This document shows, piece by piece, positions 42,001 to 54,514 of a DNA stretch of 64,000 nt. The DNA is taken from NCBI RefSeq assembly GCF_014898055.3, contig NW_023601212.1:32662329-32726328 (forward strand), in the 5' to 3' direction. The notes beneath the pieces were generated by a model, which saw only the letters and a program-made list of their open reading frames with translations, was not told the origin of the DNA and searched no databases. The translations under genes were made by a program, and so were the position numbers. Within the stretch, counting starts at the first letter, position 1. Every line of letters begins with the position of its first letter. The DNA comes from Talpa occidentalis (taxonomy: Eukaryota; Chordata; Mammalia; Eulipotyphla; Talpidae).

Positions 42001-45000
42001 ATGGAAAACAATCCTACAAGCAAATGGACCAAAAAAGAAAGCAGGAACAGCTATACTTATATCAGATAAAACAGATTTCAAACTCAAAAAGGTAAAAAGA
42101 GACCCCAACGGTCACTACATTATGATCAAGGGGACAATACTTCGAGAACAAATAACACTCGTTAACATATAGTCACCAAATGAAGGAGCACTAAAATATA
42201 TCAGACAACCATTGTCATCTTTGAAAACAGACATCAGAGAAAACATATATGTAGTGGGAGACTTCAACACACCACTATCAACAATGGATAGATCAACAAG
42301 ACAAAAAAATAAGTAAAGACACTAAAGCTCTAAATAAGGATCAAGAGCACTTGGGCTTAACAGACATCTATAGAACACTAAACCCAAAAAAATCTGAGTA
42401 CACATTTTTCTCAAGCTCACACAGATCATTCTCCAGGATTGATCACATACTGGGACACAAGACAAACATCAACAGATACACCAAGATTGAAATCATACCA
42501 AGCATCTTTTCTGACCATGAAGGCATAAAACTAGAAATAAACAATAAAAAGAAAGCAAGGAACTCTCCTATCTCATAGAGATTGAAAACCACACAACTGG
42601 AAGACCACTGGACTAACGGGATCAAAGAAGAAATTAAAAAATTCTTTGAATTGAATGACGAGGGCATTTTCCAATTTCCTGAATGTATGGGATGCAGCAA
42701 AAGCAGTAGTAAGAGGAAAATGTATAGCAATAGAGGCTCACATCAAGAAACAAGAAAGAACTCAAAGAAAAACCTAATCCCGAAGCTCAAAGATCTCGAA
42801 AAAGAACAACAAAAAACCCCCAAAACCATTTGAAGAAAAGCAATAATAAAAACCAAAGCAGAAATAAATGAAATTGAAACTAAATAAACAATCCAAAAGA
42901 TCAATGAAACCAAGAGCTGGTTCTTCAAAAAAAATAAATAAAATAGACAAACCCCTAGCCAGGCTCACAAAGGAAAAAAGGGAGAAAGCACAAATAAACA
43001 GGATCATAAATGAAAGAAGAGAAATCACAACAGACACAGCAGAAATCAAAAGAATAATCAGTAACTACTATGAACAGTTATATGGAAACAAGTTCAACAG
43101 TCTAGAGGAGATAGACAAATTCCTACAACTCTACAATCACACAAAGCTACAGAAAGAAAAAATAGAACACCTAAACAGACCAATTACAAGCAGCAAAATT
43201 GAAATGGTAATCAAAAACCTCCCCAAAAACAAAAGCCCAGGACCTGATGGATTTACAAATGAATTCTACCAAACATTCAGAGACAAATTAGCACCTATCC
43301 TTCACAAACTCTTCCAAAAAATTGAGAAGGAATGGATAATACCAAACACGTTCTATGAAGACAACATTACACTAATACCAAAACCAAACAAGGACAACAC
43401 AAAAAAAAAAAAAACTACAGGCCAATCTCCCTAATGAACACTGATGCAAAAATCATCAATAAAATTTTAGCTATCAGAATCCAACAATGTATCCATAAGA
43501 TAATTCACCACGACCAAGTAGGATTCATTCCAGGGACACAAGGATGGTTCAACATCTGAAAATCAATCAACGTTATCCAACACATCAACAAAAAGAAATA
43601 TAAAAACCATATGATAATATCAATAGATGCCGAGAAAGCGTTCGACAAAGTGCAACACCCATTCATGATAAAAGCCTTTGAAATTCTCGGGATACAAGGA
43701 ACATACCTCAACATCATAAAGGCTATATATGACAAGCCAACAGCCAGTATCATTCTCAATGGCAAAAGGCTGAAAGCATTCCCATTAAGATCTGGAACAA
43801 GACAAGGATGTCCACTCTCACCACTGCTTTTCAATATAATACTGGAAGTCCTAGCCAGAGCAATAAGACAAGAGAAAGACATACAAGGAATCCAAATAGG
43901 AAAAGAAGAAGTCAAACTATCACTATTTGCAGATGATATTATAATATACACAGAGAACCCCAAAAACTTCACAGAAAAACTAACTCAACTCATCAATTAG
44001 TTCAGTAAAGTGGCAGGATACAAAATCAACATGCAAAAGTCAGCAGCCTTCCCATACACAAACAATAAATCTGAAGAAGAAGAAATTAAAAAAAAAATCC
44101 CTTTTATAATCGAAACAAAAAAAAAATCAAATACTTGGGAATATATCTAACAAAAGAGGTAAAGGACCTATACAAAGAAAACTATGAAACACTGTTAAAA
44201 GAAACAGAAGAAGACACAGAGAAATGGAAAGACATCCCCTGCTCATGGATTGGAAGAATAAACATTATTAAAATGGCCATCCTACCAAAAGCAATATACA
44301 GATTCAATGCTATTCCAATCAAAATTTCAATGTCATTCTTCAAAGAAATAGAACAATTATTGATGAAATTCATATGGAATCACCAAAAACCCCGAATAGC
44401 CAAAGCTCTCCTAAAAAAAAAAATGAATGGAGGCATCAAACTCCCAGACTTCAAACTATACTACAAAGCCATAATCATTCAAAACTGCATGGTATTGAAC
44501 AAGAACAGACACACAGACCAATGGAATCAAATATAGAATTAATCCAGAAATAAACCCACAGATTTATGGTCAACTAATCTTCGACAAAGGAGCAAAGAAT
44601 ATGCATTGGAGCAAAGAAAGTCTGTTCAATAAATGGTGCTGGGAAAACTGGGTCACTACATGCAAAAGAATGAAGCTTGACTACTACCTCACACCATGCA
44701 CAAAAACCAACTCAAAATGGATTAAAGAACTAGACATAAGACCTGAAACCATAAAATACATAGAAGGAAATATAGGCGAAACACTACATGATATGCACAT
44801 CAAAGACATCTTTACAGACACATCACCCAAAGCAGTGATAGTGAAGGCAAAGATAAACAGCTGGGACTACATCAAATTAAAGAGCTTCTGCACAGCAAAA
44901 GAGACAATAACAAAAACAAAGAGAAACCCCACCAACTGGGAGAACATTTTTGCATACAGAACTAATGATAAAGGACTGATCACAAAAATCTACAAAGAGC

Positions 45001-48000
45001 TGATGAGACTCAACAACAACAAAGAATAATCCAGTCCAAAAATGGGCAGAAGAGCTAAAAAGAAACTTCTCTGAAGAGGAAATGCAAATGGTCAACAGGC
45101 ATATGAAAAAATGTTCAACATCACTTGTAATCAGGGAAATGCAAATCAAAACTACAATGAGATACCGCCTTACGCCAGTGAGAATGGCACATATTAAAAA
45201 TACTAGCAACAACAAATGTTGGCGAGGGTGTGGAGAAAAAGGAACTCTCCTGCACTGTTGGTGGGAGTACAAACTGGTCCAACCACTATGGAGAGCTGTG
45301 TGGAGATTTCTTGACCTACTAAACATAGAGCTTCCATATGATCCAGCAATTCCACTCCTAGGTATTTACCCAAAGGACACAGAAACAGTAATTCCAAAGG
45401 GCACCTGCATGCCTATGTTTATAGCAGCACTATTTACAATAGCTGAGCTTTGGAAACAACCCAAATGCCCAAAAATAGATGACTGGATGAAGTAGATGTG
45501 GTACATATACACCATGGAATATTACTCAGCATTCAAAAAAGATAAACACATGCAATTTGCAGCAACATGGTTGGAGCTGGAAGAAATCATGCTCAGCGAA
45601 ATAAACCAGAAAGAAAAAGAAAAATACCGGATGGTCTCACTCATAGCAGGAATCTAGAAAACCTAAATAAGAGACCAGGAAAAAGAATAACTATAAGAAA
45701 GAAAATATCAAAGTCAACAAACAACTATGAACCAGAGACACTCTATGGGAGGTGGGATTTGGGGAAAGGAGGGCTTGGGGTCAAAATAAGGGGGTTGTAA
45801 TTGTATGGGGAATATAAAAAATAAAATTTAAATTAAAAAAATTATTAAAGATCCCAAAGAGCTTTTGTATTAGAAGCTAAAACTGAGAAAAATCTAATAT
45901 GTATTAATTTATTTTAAAATAACAGTAACAAAGATTTTATATAGTATAAATAACATTTTTTTTTAAATAATAAATTTTATTTTTATATTCCCCCATACAA
46001 TTGCAAAAGCCCCATTCTGACCCCAATCCTTCCCTTCCCACCCCCCAGCCCCAAAAAGTATCTCTGGTTCATAGTTTTTTGTTGATTTTGATTTTGACTT
46101 TCTTATATTCATTTTCCTGGTCCCTTATTTAAGTTTTCTAGATTCCTGCTATTAGTGAGACCATCCGGTATTTTTCTTTTTCTTTTTGGCTTATTTCACT
46201 GAGCATGATCCCTTCCAGCGCCATCCATGTTGCTGCAAATTGCATGTGTTTATCTTTTTTGAATGCTGAGTAATATTCCATGGTGTATATGTACCACATC
46301 TTCTTGATCCAGTCATCTATTTTTGGGCATTTGGGTTGTTTCCAAAGCTCAGCTATTGTAAATAGTGCTGCTATAAACATAGGGGTGCAGGTGTTCTTTG
46401 GAATTGATGTTTCTGTGTCCTTTGGGTAAATACCTAGGAGTGGAATTGCTGGATCATATGGAAGCTCTATGTTTAGAAGGTCCAGAAATCTCCACACAGC
46501 TCTCCATAGCGGTTGGACCAGTTTGCACTCCCACCAACAGTGCAGAAGAGTTCCTTTTTCTCCACACCCTCGCCAACATTTGTTGTTGCTAGTTTTTTTA
46601 ATATGTGCCATTCTCACTGGTGTGAGATGGTATCTCATGGTAGTTTTGATTTGCATTCCCCTGATTACAAGTGATGTTGAACATTTTTTCATATGTCTGT
46701 TGGCCATTTGCATTTCCTCTTCAGAGAAGTTTCTTTTTAGCTCTTCTGCCCATTATTTGACTGGATTATTTTCTTTGTTGTTGCTGAGTCTCATCAGCTC
46801 TTTGCAGATTTTTGTGATCAGTCCTTTATCATTAGTGTTGGGTGCAAAAATGTTCTCCCAGTTGGTGGGGTTTCTCTTTGTTTTTGTTATTGTCTCTTTT
46901 GCTGTGCAGAAGCTCTTTAATTTGATGTAGTCCCAGCTGTTTATCTTTGCCTTCACTATCACTGCTTTGGGTGATGTGTCTGTAAAGATGTCTTTGATGT
47001 GCATATCATGTAGTGTTTCGCCTATATTTCCTTCTATGTATTTTATGGTTTCAGGTCTTATGTCTAGTTCTTTAATCCATTTTGAGTTGATTTTTGTGTA
47101 TGGTGTGAGGTAGTGGTCAAGCTTCATTCTTTTGCATGTAATAAATAACATTTTTAATGAAAAGCACACAAAACAAAGTGAATGAAAGGACAATGTTTTT
47201 GCATTTCTGCAAATCTCTTTGATGTCTGGTTTGATAGTGATAATTGTATTCTCATCCTTGCTTGTGCTTTAGGTTTATTGTGATACAATGTTTTCACTGA
47301 TTTAAGTGAAGACTAACTTCATACAGATGTGAAGTTGGAAAAGGGAGAAACGTGAATATTTGCCTATCTTTCTGTGTTACCTCATCAAAACTTTACTCAT
47401 GAGAGTACGAAACCACAAAAAAAATCAAACAATACCTTCTTATAGTTATAACGACAGTTTTGTTTCATGGATGCTTGGAAAGTATCTTGGAGACCCCCAG
47501 GAATCTCCATACCACATTTTGAGAACTACTCTTCTCAAGCTTAAGCACATAAGTTCAAAGCATAAGTTGCTAGGGTGTAAGTATTTATTCACTAGTATAT
47601 CAAACTTTTCCTCTGCCTCTCTTCCTTATAATGCCCATCAGAGAAAGAGCTATAATTACATATCAGGGTTCCTTGAGAAATTCTTTCCTGTTTTTTAGTT
47701 GAAAGCATCTTTCATTCAGAAGAAAAGTTCCTGGATTTTTGGCAGTGAGAACTACCAATGTATTTATTGGTGAAAGCAGAAAACAGTTTGTTCCTTTATT
47801 CTCTATTAAGAAGAGTGACATAAATGGCTCTGTCTTTTGCTATGCAATTTTGGAAAAAGTCATTATTTTCTGACTCTAAAATTTCCTTCTCTGCTTTCCT
47901 TTCTACTTACAAGTAATAAAGTTATGGTAATCGTGGTCATTAATAAGCACTTTCCTTCTTCTTAACAATGGTGACTCAGAATGACAGCGCTAAAAGAGGC

Positions 48001-51000
48001 CCTAAAGACCACCAAATATAAATCCCCCCTTTTCGAAGTAAGGAAATGAGGCCCAATGAGATCAATGACTTCTCAAAGTCACAAAGTACAAACTTAGATC
48101 CAAAGCATTCTGAGTAACTACTTCATCTCATATCCCATCATTTCTGGAGAAGCTATTTCTAGATTTCTTTTTACCATTTTAAGAGGCAACCTCCAAAAAT
48201 TCATCAACATTCACCGAATATAAAAATCAATGAATGTTTACTGAAAATCAGGAAAAACACTGGGGTACAACAATAAATGAGAGAATAGGCCCTACTTTTT
48301 AGAGCTCCTAGTATCAGATGGCAGTGGACAGTAAATGGCACTAATGCAATGCAGTGCTCCACTGAGCAGGAACCATGAACATATAGTTTTGTCTGGAGAA
48401 AAACTGTAAACTAAATTTGAAAACTTCAATTTTTTACTAGGAAAATCTTTGAAAATATTTACAGGACACAGTTCACTAAGGCTAATCAACTTGTACCTTG
48501 ATAAAAGGAACGAAATATACATCAGATCTCTTTTTAATTTTTTTAAAGTCATCATTGGTAACAGGAAAGCTGCACATTGGGATTTAAAGTCCTATGAATC
48601 ACATACCTTGAGAAAAGGTCCCCGATGTTTTCAAGCTCGCCAATGGCCTGCAATCTACTAAGTGTGGGGTAGAGGGAATACACAGACTCAAGACTACCCT
48701 TACACAACTCTTCCACTTCCTTTACCCTGGGGGCAGAAAAGACAAGACACTCTGATAAGTAAGAGGTTTTCAGGAAAACCTCTAAATAGTTTCACAACGT
48801 AGATAAGTTATAAGTACAAGCATAATGCAGTGGAGACAAAGTCAGTTCTACGGACAGAAATATAAATCCCAGTTTTGCTTCTTAAGGCTGTATCGCTTTG
48901 GGCACATCACTGGCCTTCTGAGAACCTAAGGTTTTAACTTCCAGAATTATTCTGAGTAGAGTATACAAGTGGAAAGAGCTGAATAAAGCAGCTAGCCCAT
49001 AATAAGCACTTAAATAGCAACAATGCTATTTCTGTAATAAAATGCAAGAGTTATTAGGTCACTTCTATTAAGCAAAAATAATATAGCATATTTGGTTATC
49101 AAGTTACAGTGAAGTACTTTCTTTGGTATTCTCCTACTTGTACCTCCAAACATACCTCTAAGAATTTAAGCATCAGTCACCACTTAGTAAAAAGAACCCT
49201 CATGCTAAGAGAAGTAAATGCCATATAACCACTTAGGGAGGCAAAATTTAAACTTTCAGTATACTAGTCCAGGAGGAAAATCAAAAGAGTGGAATCAACA
49301 AGACATTTTTGAGGGTTCAGAGTAAAGATTTGATCTGGAGATCCCAGAAAGAATTTTTTAAAGGAAAGAATATATGTGAACACATAAACACCAAAAAAAG
49401 TATTAAATAAAAACTTATGTAAATATCTAACATATACACATACTTGTATATCTAAAACAAAAAATACCAAGGTATGCATAAATATTTGCCAAGTGTACAT
49501 TAAACAATCCTTTAACATAATACACTTAAAGCATTGAGAACGCCTTTGCAATATACAGAAAACAACTGTTAAAATAGGCACACCCCTAATTCTTAAAAAA
49601 CATGATTGCAGAAGACAAATTCATCACCCCTCATTCCTCAGATATGCAAAAGGAATAAAATGGTTCATCACTGGATACTGCCCACCCTTTTGCACTTTGG
49701 AGTTTCAACGCTGATAGCTATGCATCACTATGACAAAGGGAGTGTGCAGTCTAGGAGAGGGCTGGAAATTTCAGGGAACCACCTGACCATCACTACATAT
49801 CGTAGTCCCTTCACCACTGCAAATCCTTATGCTGAGGTTTCTTGCAGAAAAGACGTCATGACATTAAATGCTAAAATACAATAACTCTTTTTGTAATACC
49901 TGGCATATTTGAGTGTTTCATGAAATGTGGAGAATTCTTTATCTCTCAGAGATTGCAGAGCATTATACAGAGATTCATGGTAACTGATTCCTTCTGTTTT
50001 ATTGCTGTGAGATAATTTAAAAAAATGAAAGAAAAAATATATTTAAAACCAAAACCTTATGATATTCATGCATAAATAACTTCATCAAGACACAAAATTT
50101 TAAACCTGAAATTAGGATTCCTCCTAACGTATTTCTGGAGATTTTCATAACACAAAGAATTTTGTGGTCACCTCAATTCTTCAAGGAGAAAAAGTAAATT
50201 TCTTTTATATTTTGCTAGATTCTAGATATGCTCTCTTCTTATGTGTAAAATTTATTCAGTGAAGACCTAATATGTGCCAGGCTCTGGGTACCAAGGTCTT
50301 GATATACAGAGGACCCACACATGGACAAGTTATATCCATTTCCCATTCTCATAAAGTTATGTTCTTGTTTGGAAAAGATAGACAAAAAGAAAAATATCAA
50401 AGAGTGACAAGAGGCATGCAGATAATTAAAATGTGTGCTACTTTAGAGTGAGTAGTTAGAGTGGGTTTCTCTGAAGATGTGACGTTATTAATGTGAGTCT
50501 AAATGACAAGAAATCAGCTATATGAAAACAGGAAAAGAGAAGGTACACAGAAGGTCTTCATAGGAAAAATTTGGCCCGCTGTGGCTAAAATATAGTAGGC
50601 AAGGGTAAGGAAGTTTTATGGTGACTTACAGAGGCTAAGTAGGAGGAACAAGTTCATAGAGTTTACTTTTTTAAAAACATGAACACATATCTCTAAGTTT
50701 ATAACAATCTAACAATTTAAAATTTGAAAGACACCCTAATTAATGAAATTTATTTTCTATGGAGGCAAATAAACAGTTCATTTTTTTTTGGTATTATATC
50801 ATCAAATGACTTTCTTACACATAAATAAAAAAACTTTTATTAGATTAAGCCATTGGCTTTTCATTCAGAAAACCTAGTGACCTTACAGAGAGATTATAAA
50901 CACTCTCTTCCTGATAGTGATTTATTGATGCATACATATTTTTAATAAAAGAAAATATTTTCAACTGAGCTAGCTATGTGCCTCGTAAAAGAAAATATTT

Positions 51001-54000
51001 CATCAAAAAAAGATAAGCAGTCATTTATTTACCATCCAAACTATAAAAGTGCTATCTGACTAAAATCTCTGCAGTAGGGAGTGGGGAGGAAAACACCTGT
51101 ACTTTCATTTAGATATAAGAAGATTCAATGACAAGATTCTCATTAGACACTTTATATTTCTATTTTCAAAAATACCCTAGGGGTGGGATGGAGTTGCTCT
51201 AGTGAAAAAGGAAGTGAAATTTAAACTTAAATGCTATCTTATTTAAGCATTTTAGACATATCTCTAATTTGCAGCATCAGCCAAAAATACAACTCCTGTT
51301 ACATTCGTAGAGCAAGATAAAAAGAGTTTACTATTTGTAACTGGAGATATGACAATATAAAATATCAAAGCTCTTCTTACTTGACAGAAATGCAGTCATC
51401 CCACTGCATGTTCCTCCATGCTGCCTGGAAATGAAGTTCCTGGAGCTCAGCACACCACTCTTTATTTTCTTGATCTAATCCTTTTAAATAGACAGAAAGA
51501 ATATGGCGGAGTCCCAAATTCTGCAAGGCCTGAGTGGGAGTTAAAAAAAAAAAAGATAAAAGAGGGTGTCCCTGGTGCAAGGGGTTAAGCGCCGCACTAT
51601 GAAGCAATCCGCAGCCTCTGCAGCATGACTTCGATCCCCGGCCGGCCAGGGAGCAACCCACATGGTGAAGCAGACCTTTCCGGTCTCGCCCGCTGCTCCC
51701 CTCAGCAGTGTGTTTCAGTCAGTCTGCCTGTTCTGTTCCCCACTCTGTCTCTGGTGGATCCTCTCATCCCACCCCCCACATCTGACCATCTCGTGTATGC
51801 ATAAATAAATAAATAAATCTTTAGGAAAAAAAAGTAAAAGATAACAGAGAAACAAAAATAGCAATCAACCCTAAATAGTAATTTTAAACAATTGTAGTAG
51901 TCATAATAAGTCCCTCAAATGTTTGTTTAGCATATTCCCTGTAAAACACCAACACAGAGTTCCAAGGGTTCTAATATTTGCTGGAAGAATGGCTAAGGGA
52001 TATTAGCCAGTAACAGGCAGGGCACTTTCTGGGACCACCACAATGCAAACTAAGAGAAATAGTTCGCATCAGATTTTTCCAGTGACGCATTTAATATATA
52101 CCCAGGCACACTGTACACAGTCAGGATGAGCCTTCCCCTGTTAGCTAACAAGATTAGGATCAATAAACCTACAATTTCTTTGAGGTGAGTGACCTGTCTG
52201 ATTTTCCTGTGTACCCCTCTGAATCATAAGCTCAATGCCTGGAAAAAAGATAACTTCTTATCTCTAGAATTTGCCTGACTTGTGTAAATATTCTATGGAC
52301 ATCCTGAAATAACCTCAGCACTAGACTTTTAGAGCTTTACAAAAGCAGAAAAAAGCATACCTGAATTATTCCTGCCTGGCGGACTGATGAGGAGATTGCT
52401 GTCTCAAGGTCGTATGTTACTAGGGCTTTCCCCCACATTGCTTCATGTTCATATGTTCGTAGTCTATAAAAAAATATTTTAAAAATACCTTTAAGTTGTA
52501 TATGCATGTGGCTCCTTCATAAACAGAATTACCAAGCCATCATCTAGAAAAATTCAATTCACCTAGTGAGAGGTTGTAACATTTTTCCTCCACCACAGCC
52601 ATACAGACTATCTGGTTCTCCTATGCTTCTGTAGATTTCTAAGAGCAGGTCCTGGAAGCAGGTAAATAACAAAAATTGGAGGGGGTAAACATAACACTTT
52701 ATGAACTTAACAAGTTTGAAATTATATCATTACTAACATATGACACCCAATACTAAATGCTATGTTAGAAAAGTGAAATGTGATATTGACATATATACTA
52801 AACACTGGGTCAGTAACATAACAAACTGATCCCAGGAAACGGGGAATAATAGTAGGCTACCTGAGAAGAATTGCTTACAACTTCATAAATTAGATAAGAA
52901 ATAAATTCCAACCTACTAAGCATTTAACACCTACAAAAATAATCACAACAACAAAGCAAATAATCCTGTCAGCAGTTAAAAGCATACATGGGAAAATGAA
53001 GTCATGCAAAATCTGACTTCTGAAAACTGAATGTAGTTCAACAATTTTCAAATTCTTGAAAGAAAAGTAAAAGATGAATTGTTACAATGAGTAAAATGTA
53101 ATATGGATAAATATGGTTGATACTCAAATTCTTGAGTATTTACTATAACAGTTTACTATATAATAATTATATATAATGTGAAATAAATTTCATGAATGAA
53201 AATTGCATTTTAATGACAATGCATATCATAATTTTAGTAAACTATTATTATGACAGACCAAAAAGTAACTTTAACTTGAAAACAAAATGACACCTGTATA
53301 GCCTCTATAACAAAATAATAATCCAAATATTATCACATATTTGGATTATACTTGGATTATACTTGCCTGTAAACTTATTCCAGTTTCTTCTTTACTTTTT
53401 TCACTCAAACTAGAAATAGTTGTATTTTGGCTCCCTTCTTCAAATGTAAGATTTCTGTTTGTCACAAAAGCACTTATATTAGTGAGAATATACCATTTGG
53501 AAGCTTGTTGATACATATGTTAAAGACTTTGACAGATCAACTAACAAAGGTCACAAATAAAACAGAATGAACCATTTATACTTTAAAACATAATGCCATT
53601 GAGCGGTTGAGCTGGGTTGCGAAGCTGTCCGCGGCCTCTGCGGCGCCGGTTCGATCCCCGGCTGCTCCCCGGCCACTGGAGGAGGGTCCCACATGGCGCG
53701 CAGAAGCAGTGTACTTCGAATTCTCTCACCCTCCCGCGCTTCTGACTCTATGCATGTTGCCATTGAGGCCTAGAATGAAAAGAATTTTACGAATGTTAAT
53801 TCTTTGAATGAAAATTGCATTTTAATGACAAGCTCTTATATATAGGTAGGTTATATGTCAAAATGTGATTATTTATAAACCCCAATTCTCTTCCTGAATG
53901 TTCTACCAGTGGCTTTACCTGAAGTTCAACCTTATTAATAATCACAGGCACACAAATTTGTAAGAGCATAATCAGATACCACTTAATACCTGATAAATTG

Positions 54001-54476
54001 CCAAAAAATAATAAGTCTGATATTAGTAAATGTGGGGAAGGAAGTGGATTAGTAGACTCCACTGAAACCCAAGATTATAAAACTAATAAATGACACTGAA
54101 AGGTCAGAACTCAAATTTATCTCCAATGTGTTAGCTCTAAACCATTTATACCTGTGAGATTTGGTTGGTCCTATTAGTAATTTCAGTTTTAAAATCATGC
54201 CAGCTGCAGTGTCTATAACAATGATAATCCAATGTATAAAATAATGTCATGAATTGGTAAAACCTCTGTTATTTACCTATAAATTTACTCCAGTTCCTTC
54301 TTTACTTTTTTCACTCAAACTAGAAATACTTTGGCTACCTTCTTCAAATACAAGGGTTCTTCTTGATCTATTTCCTTGCAAATTACATTTCTGAGATGTA
54401 TTCAAACTGGGATGAACACTTTAAAAAACAATTTGGCACATCAGTTGAAAATCTGCATGCCTTGCAACCCAGTAAT

Positions 54477-54514
<38 letters not shown>

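Larger units (their letters stand above)
39989..45838 (+). mobile_element. Full-length L1 retrotransposon, disabled, in ATM intron 45
   Basis: A 5.85 kb LINE-1, antisense to ATM, bracketed by a perfect 16-bp duplication AAATTATTAAAGATCC (39973-39988 and 45839-45854). The 5' UTR has repeated units. The ORF1 coiled-coil and C-terminal domain end at 41679. ORF2 begins [17 protein letters not shown] at 41828, with endonuclease motifs ([14 protein letters not shown]), RT motifs ([19 protein letters not shown] near 43927) and a C-terminal part ending MVSLIAGI at about 45657. ORF1 has internal stops and ORF2 has a TAG near 42170 plus further stops and frameshifts, so it cannot retrotranspose by itself. 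The intact duplication and length indicate fairly recent insertion. Confidence 0.95.

Noticed and set aside
46138..46713. 191-residue open frame on the minus strand
   Set aside because: It is the C-terminal piece of L1 ORF2 inside the truncated L1, not a host gene.
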